Shown piece by piece: positions 11,171 through 21,059 of a DNA stretch of 64,000 nt. The first letter of the stretch is position 1, and every line of letters begins with the position of its first letter. The notes beneath the pieces were generated by a model. That model ran no database searches, was not told the origin of the DNA, and worked only from the letters and a program-made list of their open reading frames with translations. The DNA is from Sesamum alatum (taxonomy: Eukaryota > Streptophyta > Magnoliopsida > Lamiales > Pedaliaceae), in NCBI GenBank assembly GCA_034509735.1, contig JACGWO010000010.1:8011193-8075192 (forward strand), in the 5' to 3' direction. The translations under genes were made by a program, and so were the position numbers.

Positions 11171-11501
11171 TGATGGAGGAAATAAATAAGCTTCAAAAAA
11201 GGCAGGAGAATGTGCCTCCTAAGGAAAGAAAAAGTCAAGACTTAATAAGATTAGCATAGTACATCGGATTACCATAATAACCTCGGAAGACTAATCTCAA
11301 CTATGTAATCGGGGTAGGTAAGGGGTAAACTAGTACTTCACCTCCTACTTCCCTTAAATAGCACATTTTCTTGTTAGTATAAATACCTCATCATTTGTTC
11401 ATAGAAGGTGATTTTTCTCGCTTGTAAAGACTCTAGTGTAAACGTGTTGAATTGCGCCCATTTAAAATAAATATAGTCGATCTCATTTTTTAGTGACACC
11501 A
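11171..11501 (+). repeat. 3' LTR of the gag-only element
   Basis: It begins TGATGGAGGAAATAAATAAGC and ends TAGTGACACCA. It aligns over its full length with 7427-7756, with scattered substitutions only. The purine tract ends four bases upstream. Confidence 0.85.
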
Positions 11502-11506
11502 AGCAT

Positions 11507-11967
11507 AGTGATGTTAAGAGAAATCCATAGTTTCCATGATGAAGATAAAGCTTGACCATGTTCGTTCAATTACGTATCCAAAAAGCAGCCTGGATTGTTC
11601 CCAATGTGCTTTGCAATAGCCTAGATTTGATGACTGAGAGGGAAATCATGTACAAAGGCGAACAACGGGCACCAATCCAAACATAATTCAACCAGGTTAT
11701 CTATGATTTCAGTCGGTTTCAGGATGATCAAATTCTTATCAAAAACCCATGGTCTGCCCTCCAACATTTTTAAAAACTTGAACTTTGAATTTCTATGCGA
11801 TAAGAGCCACCCGACTTGCACCAAATCATTATTTCATGTTCTCGAATTCTACTTGAGATCAGTAGTAGGAATCACGATCCCCTCCACTTCTTCCTCAGCC
11901 AGGGAGGTTCAACCCTACATCCACATATTTCGGTTGGGCCCTCCAAAAGATTTATTAAAGAAGCTAA
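11507..11967 (-). pseudogene. LINE ORF1 remnant, 5' part (DUF4283-like)
   Basis: The minus-strand frame contains LAEEEVEGIVIPTTDL, then VGWLLSHRNSKFKFLK, LEGRPWVFDKNLIILKP and FAFVHDFPLSHQI, followed by AIAKHIGNNPG. This is the ordered pattern of plant LINE ORF1 proteins: GPWxFDxxLxVL, then WVQxHDLPL, then IGxxxG. The 7427-11501 element separates it from its continuation at 7426-7140, and the 11968-17473 element adjoins its 5' side. In-frame stops near 11860 and 11615 show decay. Confidence 0.7.
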
Positions 11968-12431
11968 TGTTGTGTTTTTGCTGGGAAGAATAGATGAAGA
12001 TGGAAAAGGTTACTTTTCAACTGAAACTTCTAAAATCAGGCTAAGTTCTTGGATGGTTTCTGAATACAAGAGTATTTCTATTTATAGTTGTAACCCTAAC
12101 TGCCTTAACAAAATGACAGTTAATTTAATTGAACCATAAATGCAGAGAAATGAAATAAGCAGTGGAGCTGCAAGGTGCTGGCATGGAAGTGCGCGTGCTG
12201 GTGGAGTTTGTTCAGTTGCAGGATGAATGAGGTCCATTGGATGGAGATAGATCTGACCGCTAGATTTTAGGTGGTCCCCTTTACTAAATGACTTCGCTGC
12301 AACTTAAATTAGGGTTCCCTATTTTACCCGAAACGGTATCGTCTGAGCCATCTGCTGAGCCCTTGATCTGACGGTGGAATTTAATCTTCAATGGACGGTT
12401 GGGATTGTGTCTTCCTGTTGCAGCTGTAACA
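11968..12431 (-). repeat. 3' LTR of the chromovirus-like element
   Basis: It aligns end to end with 17006-17473. It has the sequence of a promoter (TTTATAG near 12080 in the plus reading) and TG...CA ends. Small indels separate the two LTRs, so the insertion is not recent. Confidence 0.85.
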
Positions 12432-12435
12432 TTGC

Positions 12436-12600
12436 CCCCTGGTAAATTTGGCCCTCGTCCCTGAGGGTCAATCTCAAAATCTGGGAATTTAGAGACGAAA
12501 TCATAGTAGTATTCCCATGTTGCCTCATCCTTGGTGTAGTTTTCCCATTCAAAAAGAACTTAAGGTACTGCATTGTTCCTTCTGGAGATCAACCTGCGCC
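12436..12600 (-). pseudogene. Chromodomain-like C-terminus of integrase
   Basis: The minus-strand reading gives VLFEWENYTKDEATWEYYYDF and SKFPDFEIDPQGRGPNLPGG, just before the purine tract. The W-N/G-x-x-x-x-E-ATWE pattern followed by F-PxF matches the chromodomain of plant chromovirus integrases, which helps target chromatin. The domain sits where expected, at the very 3' end of pol. Upstream sequence to 12860 is full of stops. Confidence 0.65.
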
Positions 12601-12859
12601 CGTGGATCTTAGATGGATAAACCCTGCAAACACTATGGTTAGAAAAAACAGGAAGAATAGGTGAGGGTGTGTGCTTGTGTCCGATTTTTTCTTGAGGAGG
12701 GAGACGTGAAATATAGGGTGGATATTTGAGGAGGGTGGAAGTTCAGTCTATAAGCAACCTCGCCTATCTTCTCTTAAATTTGGAAAGGGCCATAGTATTA
12801 AGGAGCTAGCTTCAAATTTTTTCTTAATTGTAGTGAGCTCTGATGGTAAGGCCGCAGTT

Positions 12860-13730
12860 TCAAGTAAACAAAAGTCCCACTGTAAAGCTTATTTCTGTCT
12901 TGTGCTTGTCTGCATAAGTTTTCATGCGATTTTGTGCCTCAGTCAAGTTGGTTTTAAGCAAGCCCAACAACCTTCTTCTTTCCTCAAGGTACTTATCAAT
13001 GTTGGGCTGAGCAGCAGGAATGTATAGATCAATAGTCAAGGGTCCAGGCGGGTATCCATACAGTGCCTGAAAGAGACTCAGTTTCAAACTGGTATGGAAG
13101 TTGGTATTGTACCAGTATTCTGCCAATGAGAGCCATTTGTTCCAGTGTTTAGGTCTCAGGTGACACATACACCTGAGGTAGTTTTCCACATTGATTTACC
13201 CTCTCAGTTTGTCCATCTGTCTAAGGGTGGTAAGCTGTGGATAAGCTGAGGGTTGTGCCCAGTAGCCTGAAGAGTTCCTTCCAGAAGGCACTGGTGAAAA
13301 TCTTGTCCCTGTCTGAAACTATATTGACTGGTAGACCATGCAACTTATGTATATGGTCCATGAAAACCCTGGCTATCATTTCTGCAGAGAAATGATAAGT
13401 TAGGGATATGAAGTGGCCATACTTAGTTAGGAGATCCACCACCACTAAGATACAGTTTTTCCTTCTGATTTAGGTAAGCCTCCAATAAAATCCATGGAGA
13501 TAGAAGTCCATGATTGACTAGGGATGATGAGAGGTTGAAGTAGCCCTGGGTGGGCACATTTTCTGACTTCGAACGCTTGCACACATCACTGTTTTGAACC
13601 CATTGCACCACATCATCCTTCATCTTAGGCCAGTAAAACATGCTTTTGACACGCTGGTATGTCCCATTGATGCCTGAATGCCCTCCTATGGCCGTATCAT
13701 GGAGTAAACTAATGATGTGTTCCCTTAACT
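12860..13730 (-). pseudogene. Chromovirus-like integrase remnant
   Basis: The zinc-binding part reads HDTAIGGHSGINGTYQRV and then [10 protein letters not shown], where the first Cys of the C-x2-C pair is Ser. The catalytic core follows at about 13445-13200: VVDLLTKYGHFI, VNIVSDRDKIF (second Asp) and TAYHP. A TAG replaces the usual Gln of HPQTDGQTE, and the catalytic Glu region (TDGQTERVNQ) follows that stop. A 2-bp deletion near 13190 shifts the frame into YLRCMCHLRPKHWNKWLSLAEYWYN. The enzyme would join element DNA to the genome, but this copy is inactive. Confidence 0.85.
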
Positions 13731-13899
13731 TCGTACTTGCCCCAACACAAATTTTCTGATCCTTCCTTAATATACCCCCTTGAAAGTTGTAAGATGGAAA
13801 AGCTGATTCTTTTATTACCTTTGCTTGCAGGATAGGAGTGAATTCGTGGTCCCGATCATAACTCTTTTGTACATCTGTAACCCAATTAGGTATAACCAC

Positions 13900-15357
13900 T
13901 GTGATGGTCATATAATCCCATTGGTTCCTTCTTGATACGGCATCAGCAACTTTGTTCTCTTTTCCTGTTTTGTATTGCACTTCATAGTCCACCCTTAGAA
14001 GTTTAGAGATCCAATTCTGTTGTAAGGCATTTTCCACCTTTTGCTCTAGAATGTGTTTGAGGCTATGATGGTCTATCTTGATCACAAAATGGTGACCAAA
14101 GAGGTAGTGTTTCCATTTCTGCACCGCCTATAATATTGCTAAAACTCTTTCTCATAGACCGATAGCCCCAGATTCCCAGGACTCAAGGCCTTGTTGAGGA
14201 AGGCTATTGGCCTCTGATTTTGCATAAGGACAGCGCCTACTCCCTTGTCACATGGATCAGCCTCGATCACAAACTGTTGTGAGAAGTCAGGTAGGGCCAA
14301 AATTGGTGTTGTAGTCATGGCCTGTTTCAAACATTCAAAAGCATTAGTGGCAGCAGAATTCCAATTGAATCCATCCTTTTTTAGTAGCTCTGTAAGGGGT
14401 TTGCTCATTATCCCATAGTCCTTGCTAAATTTCCTGTAATAACCTGTCAAACTAAGGAATCCCCTCAGTTCTTTCACGATTTTTGGTTGTGTCTAGCTTT
14501 CATGCATTCAACTTTCATAGGGTCTGTGGCTACTCATTCTTTAGAGATAATGTGGCCCAAGTATTAGATAGTTTCCTTCCCAAAGTCACATTTACTCCTC
14601 TTACCATATAGTTGGTTTTTTCTTAGTAGTTCAAGTGTAAGCCCCAACTGTTTCAAGTGGTCTGCCCAACTCCTGCTATACACTAATATATCATCAAAGA
14701 AAACCAATATAAATTTGCGTAGATAAGGAGCAAAAACAACATTCATTAGTGACTGAAACGTAGAAGGTGCATTGCAAAGCCCAAAGGGCATCACCTAGAA
14801 TTCGTAATGGCCATAATATGTGACAAAACTGGTTTTAGGGACATCTTCTTCGTGCATTTTGATTTGAAAATAGCCAGAGAGTAGATCAATTTTTGAAAAG
14901 TAACAGGCTCTATGTAACTCGTCTAATTAGCTCATCAATTATGGGGATTGGAAAATTGTGTTTCACAGTAAGGCTATTTATATATCTATAATCTATGCAC
15001 ATATGCCAAGTACCATCCTTTTTCTATACCAACAAAATCGGGGGAACCAAATGGACTTTGGCTGGGTTGAATGATACCCTCCTTCAGCATACACTTCACA
15101 ATGGTTTCTATCTCTCCTTTCTGGGCATAAAAGTATATGTAGGGATGCATCTTCTTAGGCATAACATCAGTTTTGAGGATTATTTTATGCTCAATTATCC
15201 TTTTTGGAGGTAGTCCTTGGGGTTCTTGGAATAAGTCATGGTAACCTGCCAAAAGTTGAATGAGATCAGTGTGAGTAGTTTCATGAGAAGGAATTGCAGA
15301 TATGGAATGCAACTGGCCTACGAATCCATAGGCTCCCTCATTAACCAGTTTGGTCAT
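13900..15357 (-). pseudogene. Reverse transcriptase-RNase H remnant
   Basis: The order on the minus strand is the RT N-terminus (15357-14986: FQEPQGLPPKR, MLKEGIIQPSQSPFGSP), the catalytic palm (14794-14564: MPFGLCNAPSTFQSLMN then VFFDDILVYSR), the connection (14477-14139: FLSLTGYYRKFSKDYGIMSKPLT) and Gypsy RNase H (FVIEADPCDKGVGAVLMQ, then HHSLKHILEQ and KENKVADAVSR). The catalytic DD pair survives. Frames are broken at about 14980, 14800, 14550 and 14130. The usual DASDxGxGAVL reads EADPCDKGVGAVL. Confidence 0.9.
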
Positions 15358-15387
15358 GCTCTTTGCTAAAATAAGGTGTAGTTCAGA

Positions 15388-16161
15388 CTATTGGGTAAGC
15401 GCCTGAAACCCCATTTTCTTTCCATTTCTGGAAACTGTGACTGTCATGGCTTGGTAGTCGTACTCCACAGGGCTATAATGCCTTAGCCAGTAACCTCCTA
15501 GGACCATGTGACACCCTCCTAAGGTCAGGCTTCGTACTGGATAATTGAAGGCTTGGCCCTGGATCTCCCATGTAAAAGTTGGACAATAAAGTTGACTAAC
15601 CATCCTTCTACCATCTGCTATACTGACCACCATGGGGCTGGTTTGCTCCAGCTGGCACCCTAGTTTGTGAGTTGTTTCCTCATCCAGGAAACAATGCATA
15701 CTCATTCCATCAATAAGCAGCTGTATATCATGATTATAGGCTTTACCCTTGACTCTGAATGTGTTGAAGTCAGTGCTGCCACTGATTGCATTTATAGAAA
15801 TAGTCATGTCCTCCTCTTCTTCTTTCTCAATATCCTCAGTCTCCCTTTCCTCCATGGCTGCTTCTTCCTCAGTTAGGATGCAATACATAAATTGTTGTTT
15901 GCATTTGTGGCCAGGCCTGAAAAGTTCATCACAATTGTAGCAAAGATTTTTGGCTCTACGAGCTTGCATTTCCTCTTCTGAAAGAATCTTTCTGACTGGA
16001 GTACGTTGGGTAGGTTTTTTTGGAATTGGCTTGGGTGGGGGGTTGTGTGTTTTAGGGATGATAGGGTTGTTGTAACTCGGTTTTGGGGAGGTGAAGTGTT
16101 TGGGAGTACTTACTGGCCACAGTTTTGAGGTAGGGTTCATCAGTTGTAAGATTGCACCCAC
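15388..16161 (-). pseudogene. Gag zinc knuckle and aspartic protease region
   Basis: A long open stretch carries a zinc knuckle CYNCDELFRPGHKC, then an acidic linker, then a retropepsin-like region. Where active proteases have DxGS/T (LVDSGSTHNFL), this copy has LIDGMSMHCFLDE, so the catalytic D-S/T-G triad is destroyed. The downstream VVSIADGRRM, LGGCHMVLGGYWLRHYSPVEYDY pattern matches plant Gypsy proteases. It follows gag in the same direction. Confidence 0.8.
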
Positions 16162-16187
16162 AGTTTACTCTTGGTTTTTGGCAAAGG

Positions 16188-16964
16188 CTAAGGCTTGGTG
16201 AAGTCTGGTAGGGTGTAGGGAGATGACATGCCCTTTAATGTCGGTCGTAATCCATTTATAAAGCAGGTAACAAAGTAACCCTCAGAGATCATTACATGTG
16301 ATCTAAGCTCCTCAAATCGCTCAAAATATTGGTCCATTGTGTTCGTCCCTTGCCGTAGTGTATTGAATTCTTCCAAGATTGCTCCAGGATCCACTCCTTC
16401 AAAATGTTCATACACTGTTTCAATGAAATGCTGCCAATCTGGAAGTTCCTTTCCCTTGATAAGTCCTTGGAACAAAAGCTCAACCCTCCCATCCAGATGG
16501 ATGGATGCAAGGGATACTCGCTGGTCTTCAGGGATTGTATAGACCATCTGAAAATACCATTGGCATTTTCGAATCCACCCTCTTTGCTCGTCCCCATTGA
16601 ACCTAGGGAATTCTATGTTAGATAGTGATGGCAGGCGATTCTGAGTTCCAGAAAAATCAGACTCCACTGGTATATTTGGTGACTTTTCTTTAGGGGTAGG
16701 TGGTTTTTCTCCTGAGGCTGATTGTTCCTTGTTATTTTTTTGCATGTGTTCCATCAAGCACTGCATTTGCATCTGAGGGCTTTCTGGCCTTCCACAAGTT
16801 GTATATACGAGTTTTGTAGGCCTGCTTGTATCCCCATCAAACTATCAAATTGTGCTCTCATTTGTTCCTTACTGACTTGTCGTTTTGATTTTTCTTCCAT
16901 CAACCATAATTGTTGTTTTTTTCTGGACATCCATAATTTCTTTCATCCTAGTACCGTTTGCCAT
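16188..16964 (-). pseudogene. Chromovirus-like gag remnant
   Basis: A probable original start is the ATG at 16964 (MANGTRMKEIMD), close behind the primer-binding site. The main open part (16772-16188) contains PRFNGDEQRGWIRKCQWYFQM, LDGRVELLFQGL and WQHFIETVYEHFEG, then LRQGTNTMDQYFERFEELRSH and FINGLRPTLKG. This is the Retrotrans_gag domain. A frameshift separates it from the start, and another from the zinc-knuckle frame at 16161. Confidence 0.8.
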
Positions 16965-17005
16965 GGTTGAGTAAGGCCGAGGAAAGCCTTGCTCTGGATA
17001 CCAAA

Positions 17006-17473
17006 TGTTGTGTTTTTGCTGGGAAAGAAAATAGATGAAGATAGAAAAGATTGCTTTTCAACTTAAACTTCTAAAATTAGGCTAAGTTCTTGGATGGTTT
17101 CTGAATACAAGAGTATTGCTATTTATAGCTGTAACCATAACTGCCCTAACAAAATAGTAGTCTATTTAATTGAACCATAAATGCAGAAAAATGAAATAAG
17201 CAGTGGAGCTGCAAGGTGCTGGCATGGAAGTGCGCGTGCTGGTGGAGTTTGTTCAGCTGCAGGATGAATGAGGTCCGTTGGATGGAGATAGATCTGACCA
17301 CTAAATTTTAGGTGGTCCCCCTTCACTAAACGACGTCGCTGCAACTTAAATTAGGGTTCCTTGTTTTACCCGAAACGGTGTCGTCTGAGCCATCTGTTGA
17401 GCCATTGATCTAACGGCGAAATTTAATATTCAATGGAGGATTGGGATTGTGTGTTCCTGCTGTAGCTGTAACA
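17006..17473 (-). repeat. 5' LTR of the chromovirus-like element
   Basis: It has TGTT...AACA ends and aligns with 11968-12431. The primer-binding site lies immediately inside. The flank at 17474-17478 (GCTCA) resembles the left flank GCTAA. Confidence 0.85.
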
Positions 17474-17559
17474 GCTCAGATACTGGACTCCTACAGCAAC
17501 TAAAATGAGCCTAGTGTGATGCATTAAAGTTCACTATTAAAATAAATTGGCATAAATAA

Positions 17560-17825
17560 TAAAGAATATATAGGGTCATATTATTCATCCCCACAAACAT
17601 TACTTTGACACCTCCTCTACCTTTTTGGTAATTACAAAAACACGCTAGAGAACATTTCTGTCCTTGAAAAATTATATTAAAGCTTGACGGGTCAATTGGG
17701 GCATTTTTGCGTTTTAAAGGCTATTAGAGGTGATTTGTGTAACTTTTCAAAATGGTGGTTTGTGTAAAAGAGCGATAAGTGAGGGGGTGTAGATATAATT
17801 ATTCCAATTAAAAATATAAATGTAC
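17560..17825. repeat. Dispersed repeat, copy 1
   Basis: It begins AGGGTCATATTATTCATCCCC and ends GGGGGTGTAGATATAATTATTCC. The same family occurs in reverse orientation at about 38708-38945 (ACACCCC... through GGGGATGAGTAATATGACCCC). No coding content is present. Short non-autonomous DNA elements in plants look like this, but no target duplication was established. Confidence 0.55.
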
Positions 17826-19360
17826 ATAAACCAAATTAGTTATCATCATTGAAATGATGCAGTAGAATTCTTAATAGACCAAATAGCCAATGCATTAAGC
17901 AATCCATAAATATAGACTTATTTAATTCGTAACATTAGTTAATTTTGATTAATATAATTATGATCATAATTACTATTATAAAGACAACTAATTACGGAAT
18001 CACTTGTGATATAGGTGATCTTATTCATATCTTTATAACATCTTATTATAAAATTTAAATTATATTAAGTTAATGGAAATTATCCCAAATTGCTTTCCTT
18101 TCTTTCAAATAGATGCTTCTTCAAATTTTTAAATCGTATCTTTTCCTAAATATATAGCCTTTATATTTTTCCTAGATAGTAATAAGATTTTTAACTAATT
18201 TTATTTAATTAGTTATTAGTTATGAATATGACTGGTGCCATCAACTATCACCACATGTCACGAGTTTGTTTTGCGTCGCACCTTATAACAAAAATCACTT
18301 GCCCCAATTTAGTCACATAAATTTATTTTTTAATTTATCATTCGTCATTCTCCAACTATATTCCCCACATGAACAGAAATTAATGTAAACACTATCGAGA
18401 AAAAAAAATAAGTTTAAAATATTTTTCCAAAAACTTTATAGTAAATTATGTTTATCATAGTTATAGGACCTTGCAAATTCATACACTCATACCAAAAGTA
18501 TATTCAATTAGATTATGTTAACAAGTAGACATCGTAAAATTTACAAATAAATAATAATGATCAATTTTATTAAATTGGACTTGTTAATAAAAAATTCAAA
18601 ATAAGGGACTTTGCCTAATCAATATTGTGTTAATATTGGATAATTCCTTATGCATCAGTATTTTTACTTTTACCATTAGTCGATTTTAATAGTTAGAGGA
18701 TATGACATAAATTTTCAATTTTAAGGATTAGAGATTCTATTGAATAGTATCAATAAAATTTAGGAAGTGAAATACAAATGATAGAATTTAACTGCTTCGT
18801 CATCAGTTAAAAATATTATCAAATGTTTTGGAAGTATAATTGAATACAATAAATCGAAGATAGAAAACTATAAATAATTAAAATATGTACATCATGTATT
18901 TATTTCTAAATACATTTTTCTTTACGTATGCTTTAAGTATTTCTAGAAGAAGCTATGTAAGAACGATATCACAGAATAATAATGCTAAAACTTCAAATAG
19001 ATATTCATAAATCTTATTAAATTAAAATTAGTTTCTAAAAAACTTTAGGCCTTTTTTATAAAAGAAATACATCAATATCTTTAATACACAATACAATAAT
19101 ATTTCTAAATCAATCAACAACTTCAAAACAAACAATAAAATAACATATACGTACTTATGATGCTGAATATTATAATTGACTATTAATTTAAAATTTGCAA
19201 GAATGGTGTATATATTTAGAAATGGAGAAAATCAAGATGCTGCTGAATACTATTGTTCATATATTTGTAATTAAGGGAAAATTAATTTGTAGTCTCTCTA
19301 ACTCTAACATAATATATTTATATAACCAAGTGTGAAAATTAGTTGTCTTGGATTTTTTTT
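17826..19360. other. AT-rich intergenic sequence
   Basis: I see no gene, RNA or clear repeat here. A diverged relative of 6990-7135 lies at about 18235-18360. Confidence 0.4.
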
Positions 19361-19515
19361 AACTTGAAAGAGTAATCCACAGCTTTTGGAAGACAGAACT
19401 ACAGTGGGAAATACTGCAAGTCTGCAGCTTCCCATTAATAATTACAGTAGTGAGAGACATGAATGAAACCAAACCATGCACAGCCTTGAGCATTAATACT
19501 AATAAACAAGAGGTA

Positions 19516-19554
<39 letters not shown>
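19516..19554. repeat. (GACGAG)n hexanucleotide repeat
   Basis: About six copies of GACGAG lie in tandem. On the minus strand this produces a run of Ser codons in an open frame (19359-19610) that has no other protein-like features, so I treat it as a simple repeat and not a gene. Confidence 0.9.
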
Positions 19555-20008
19555 ATGGACTTTGTTCCCACATGGAGTAAGCAATAAAAGGTTGGGAGAT
19601 TTAGTAGCATAGAAAAGGTAATGAGAGATGTGGAGAGAAATTAAGGAGCCGTGAGGTAAGCACAGAGCGAACTATTCTTTCGCCTTTTACTAAAGAATAC
19701 CGTGTGCTTGCCTCAATCAACGGCATACTCTAATTTTTGGAGGGTCTGAAACTGTAATAGGTTTTGGCCCCTACAATATATATACATACAATGTTGGAAT
19801 TTTTGGCCTTAGAAATTTTGGGAAGCTGATTAATTTAGCAGCAGCACATAAATAGAAATAGAAATCAAATGTGATTGCATCAGATAATGTATATCTTATC
19901 TAATTGCAATTGTGTACGTATATATTTATAGAATGAAGAAGAAATTATTAAGCAAGTGAGAAAGTGAAGCTGAAAAATGGATAGGATATGATCTGATTCT
20001 CATCGATC

Positions 20009-20018
20009 TCCCACATCG
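20009..20018 (+). promoter_or_regulatory. Upstream sequence element (USE) of the U2 gene
   Basis: TCCCACATCG is the plant snRNA USE core. It lies at -78 to -69 relative to the U2 start. A TATA-like TACAAAAG follows at 20054-20061 (about -33 to -26). This spacing is the one plants use for RNA polymerase II snRNA genes. Confidence 0.9.
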
Positions 20019-20086
20019 GAATGGAACAGAGCATAGAGAAGGGTTGTGTGTGCTACAAAAGATTAGGCTCTGGCACTGAGTTAATC

Positions 20087-20281
20087 ATACCTTTCTCGGC
20101 CTTTTGGCTAAGATCAAGTGTAGTATCTGTTCTTATCAGTTTAATATCTGATACGTGGACCATTGGTCCACATGATATTAAATTAATTTTTCTAGGGGGA
20201 GAGCCCATCACGGCAGCTTGCTGCTGGGGCTCTCAAAGCGTCGCCTTGGCGTTGCACTATTGCCTTGGCCTGGCACACCCC
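20087..20281 (+). ncRNA. U2: U2 spliceosomal snRNA
   Basis: The 195-base sequence begins ATACCTTTCTCGGCCTTTTG, contains GTGTAGTATCTGTTC, the branch-point recognition region, and has an Sm-type site AATTTTTCTAGG near 20186-20197. It ends with a GC-rich stem and CCTGGCACACCCC. Length and order match plant U2, about 196 bases. U2 pairs with the intron branch site and with U6 in the spliceosome. The stem-loop III/IV region keeps the GGCAGCTTGCTGCTGGGG element. The flanking USE, TATA-like box and 3' box suggest a functional gene and not a dispersed pseudogene. Differences from other plants lie mainly in loops. Confidence 0.95.
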
Positions 20282-20306
20282 ACCAATTCTAGTCTACTTT
20301 TATTAA
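20282..20306 (+). terminator. U2 3'-end box
   Basis: CACCAATTCTAGTCTACTT follows the U2 body and fits the plant snRNA 3'-end signal CA-N(3-10)-AGTNNAA with one mismatch. Confidence 0.6.
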
Positions 20307-20523
20307 CCTAAATTGCACTTATTTGAATAGTTGAAACCAAGAGCATAAGAGTCAATTGATAATTGTAAAGTGAAAGAAATAGATAAAAACATAGATATCA
20401 TGATCATTGTCAAACACAAACCATCATATGAGATCTTGCACTAATTCATTTTTCATTAACTAGCTATGAAACATATATATTAATAACAAACTGCAAATTA
20501 ATTAAGCTTTTTATCCACATGCA

Positions 20524-20533
20524 TCCCACATCG
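20524..20533 (+). promoter_or_regulatory. Upstream sequence element of the U1 gene
   Basis: TCCCACATCG, preceded by A, lies at -74 to -65 relative to the U1 start. An ATATTAG TATA-like box lies near 20566. The element is identical to that of the neighbouring U2 gene. Confidence 0.9.
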
Positions 20534-20597
20534 AATAAGCAATGTGTGACTAGTAGGAGATGAGCGGATATTAGCCAAAGCAATCCCAACTTGAAAC

Positions 20598-20760
20598 ATA
20601 CTTACCTGGACGGGGTCGATGGGCGATCAATAAGGCCCATGGCCTAAGTTGGTGACCTCCATTGCACTTTGGAGGGGTGCTCGCCTAAGGTCTGCCTAAA
20701 TGGTGGAGCCTACGTCATAATTTGTGGTAGCGGGGGCTTGCGTTCGCGCAGCCCCCACCC
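20598..20760 (+). ncRNA. U1: U1 spliceosomal snRNA
   Basis: The 163-base sequence starts ATACTTACCTGG, the 5'-splice-site-pairing end. It contains GGGCGATCAATAAGGCCCA (stem-loop I, the U1-70K site), then GTGACCTCCATTGCACTT (stem-loop II, the U1A site). It carries an Sm-type site ATAATTTGTGGT and ends GCGGGGGCTTGCGTTCGCGCAGCCCCCACCC. Plant U1 is about 160-165 bases and matches in order. The GTCGATG and CAATAA segments differ slightly from other plants. The strong 3' terminal stem GGGGGCT/AGCCCCC is intact. It lies about 316 bases downstream of U2 on the same strand, each with its own promoter. Confidence 0.95.
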
Positions 20761-20780
20761 AAATCTAAGTATCAAACTAT
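20761..20780 (+). terminator. U1 3'-end box
   Basis: AAATCTAAGTATCAAAC follows the U1 body; AGTATCAA matches AGTNNAA. The same box recurs at 21321-21331 behind the duplicated U1 tail. Confidence 0.75.
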
Positions 20781-21059
20781 TTTGCCGTCTTTATTATTTG
20801 CTTTGATTGATCAATTTATTCGACTTCCTATTTCATGGTTTTCTTTTTCATTTATGATTGGGAAAATGAATTTAGTTTAACAAAATTTTTGAATTGTTTT
20901 CGTGCTCAAAATTCATATCAACATTTAATTGTTTCAACAATGGATTATTAGTTGCAAGTTAAAATAAATATGTATATATATTTAATTTTGTTTACCACTT
21001 ATTGCTCAATTACTTGGATTCGATACTCATAGCTAGGATTATAGGTGTAGAAATCTTTC

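Larger units (their letters stand above)
7427..11501 (+). mobile_element. Gag-only LTR retrotransposon (TR-GAG-like, Gypsy-related)
   Basis: Two LTRs of about 330 bp (7427-7756 and 11171-11501) are highly similar throughout. They are followed and preceded respectively by a primer-binding site (TGGCGCCGTCTGTGGGAA, 7760-7777) and a purine tract (GAATTGGGGGGC, about 11156-11167). LTR ends are TG...CA except that the left copy starts TT. Flanking 5-mers GGCAT (7422-7426) and AGCAT (11502-11506) are probably a target duplication with one change. The 3.4-kb interior holds only gag-like coding remnants, then two tandem-repeat arrays and GC-rich sequence. No protease, RT, RNase H or integrase is visible. 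Mobilisation would have needed proteins from another Gypsy element. Confidence 0.85.
11968..17473 (-). mobile_element. Chromovirus-like Gypsy retrotransposon, decayed
   Basis: LTRs of about 466 bp lie at 11968-12431 (3' LTR) and 17006-17473 (5' LTR), both with TGTT...AACA ends and high similarity. On the minus strand the 5' LTR is followed by a primer-binding site resembling the tRNA-Met type (TGGTATCCAGAGC, about 16992-17004). The 3' LTR is preceded by the purine tract CCAGGGGGCAA (12432-12442). Flanking GCTAA (11963-11967) and GCTCA (17474-17478) look like a 5-bp target duplication with one change. Gene order gag-PR-RT-RNase H-INT-chromodomain is preserved, but every region carries stops or frameshifts. 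Confidence 0.9.

Noticed and set aside
19359..19610. Minus-strand ORF with a long Ser run
   Set aside because: The Ser run is the translation of a hexanucleotide repeat; nothing else supports a gene.
20021..20311. Open frame across the U2 locus
   Set aside because: It is read through a structured RNA gene and has no protein-like features.
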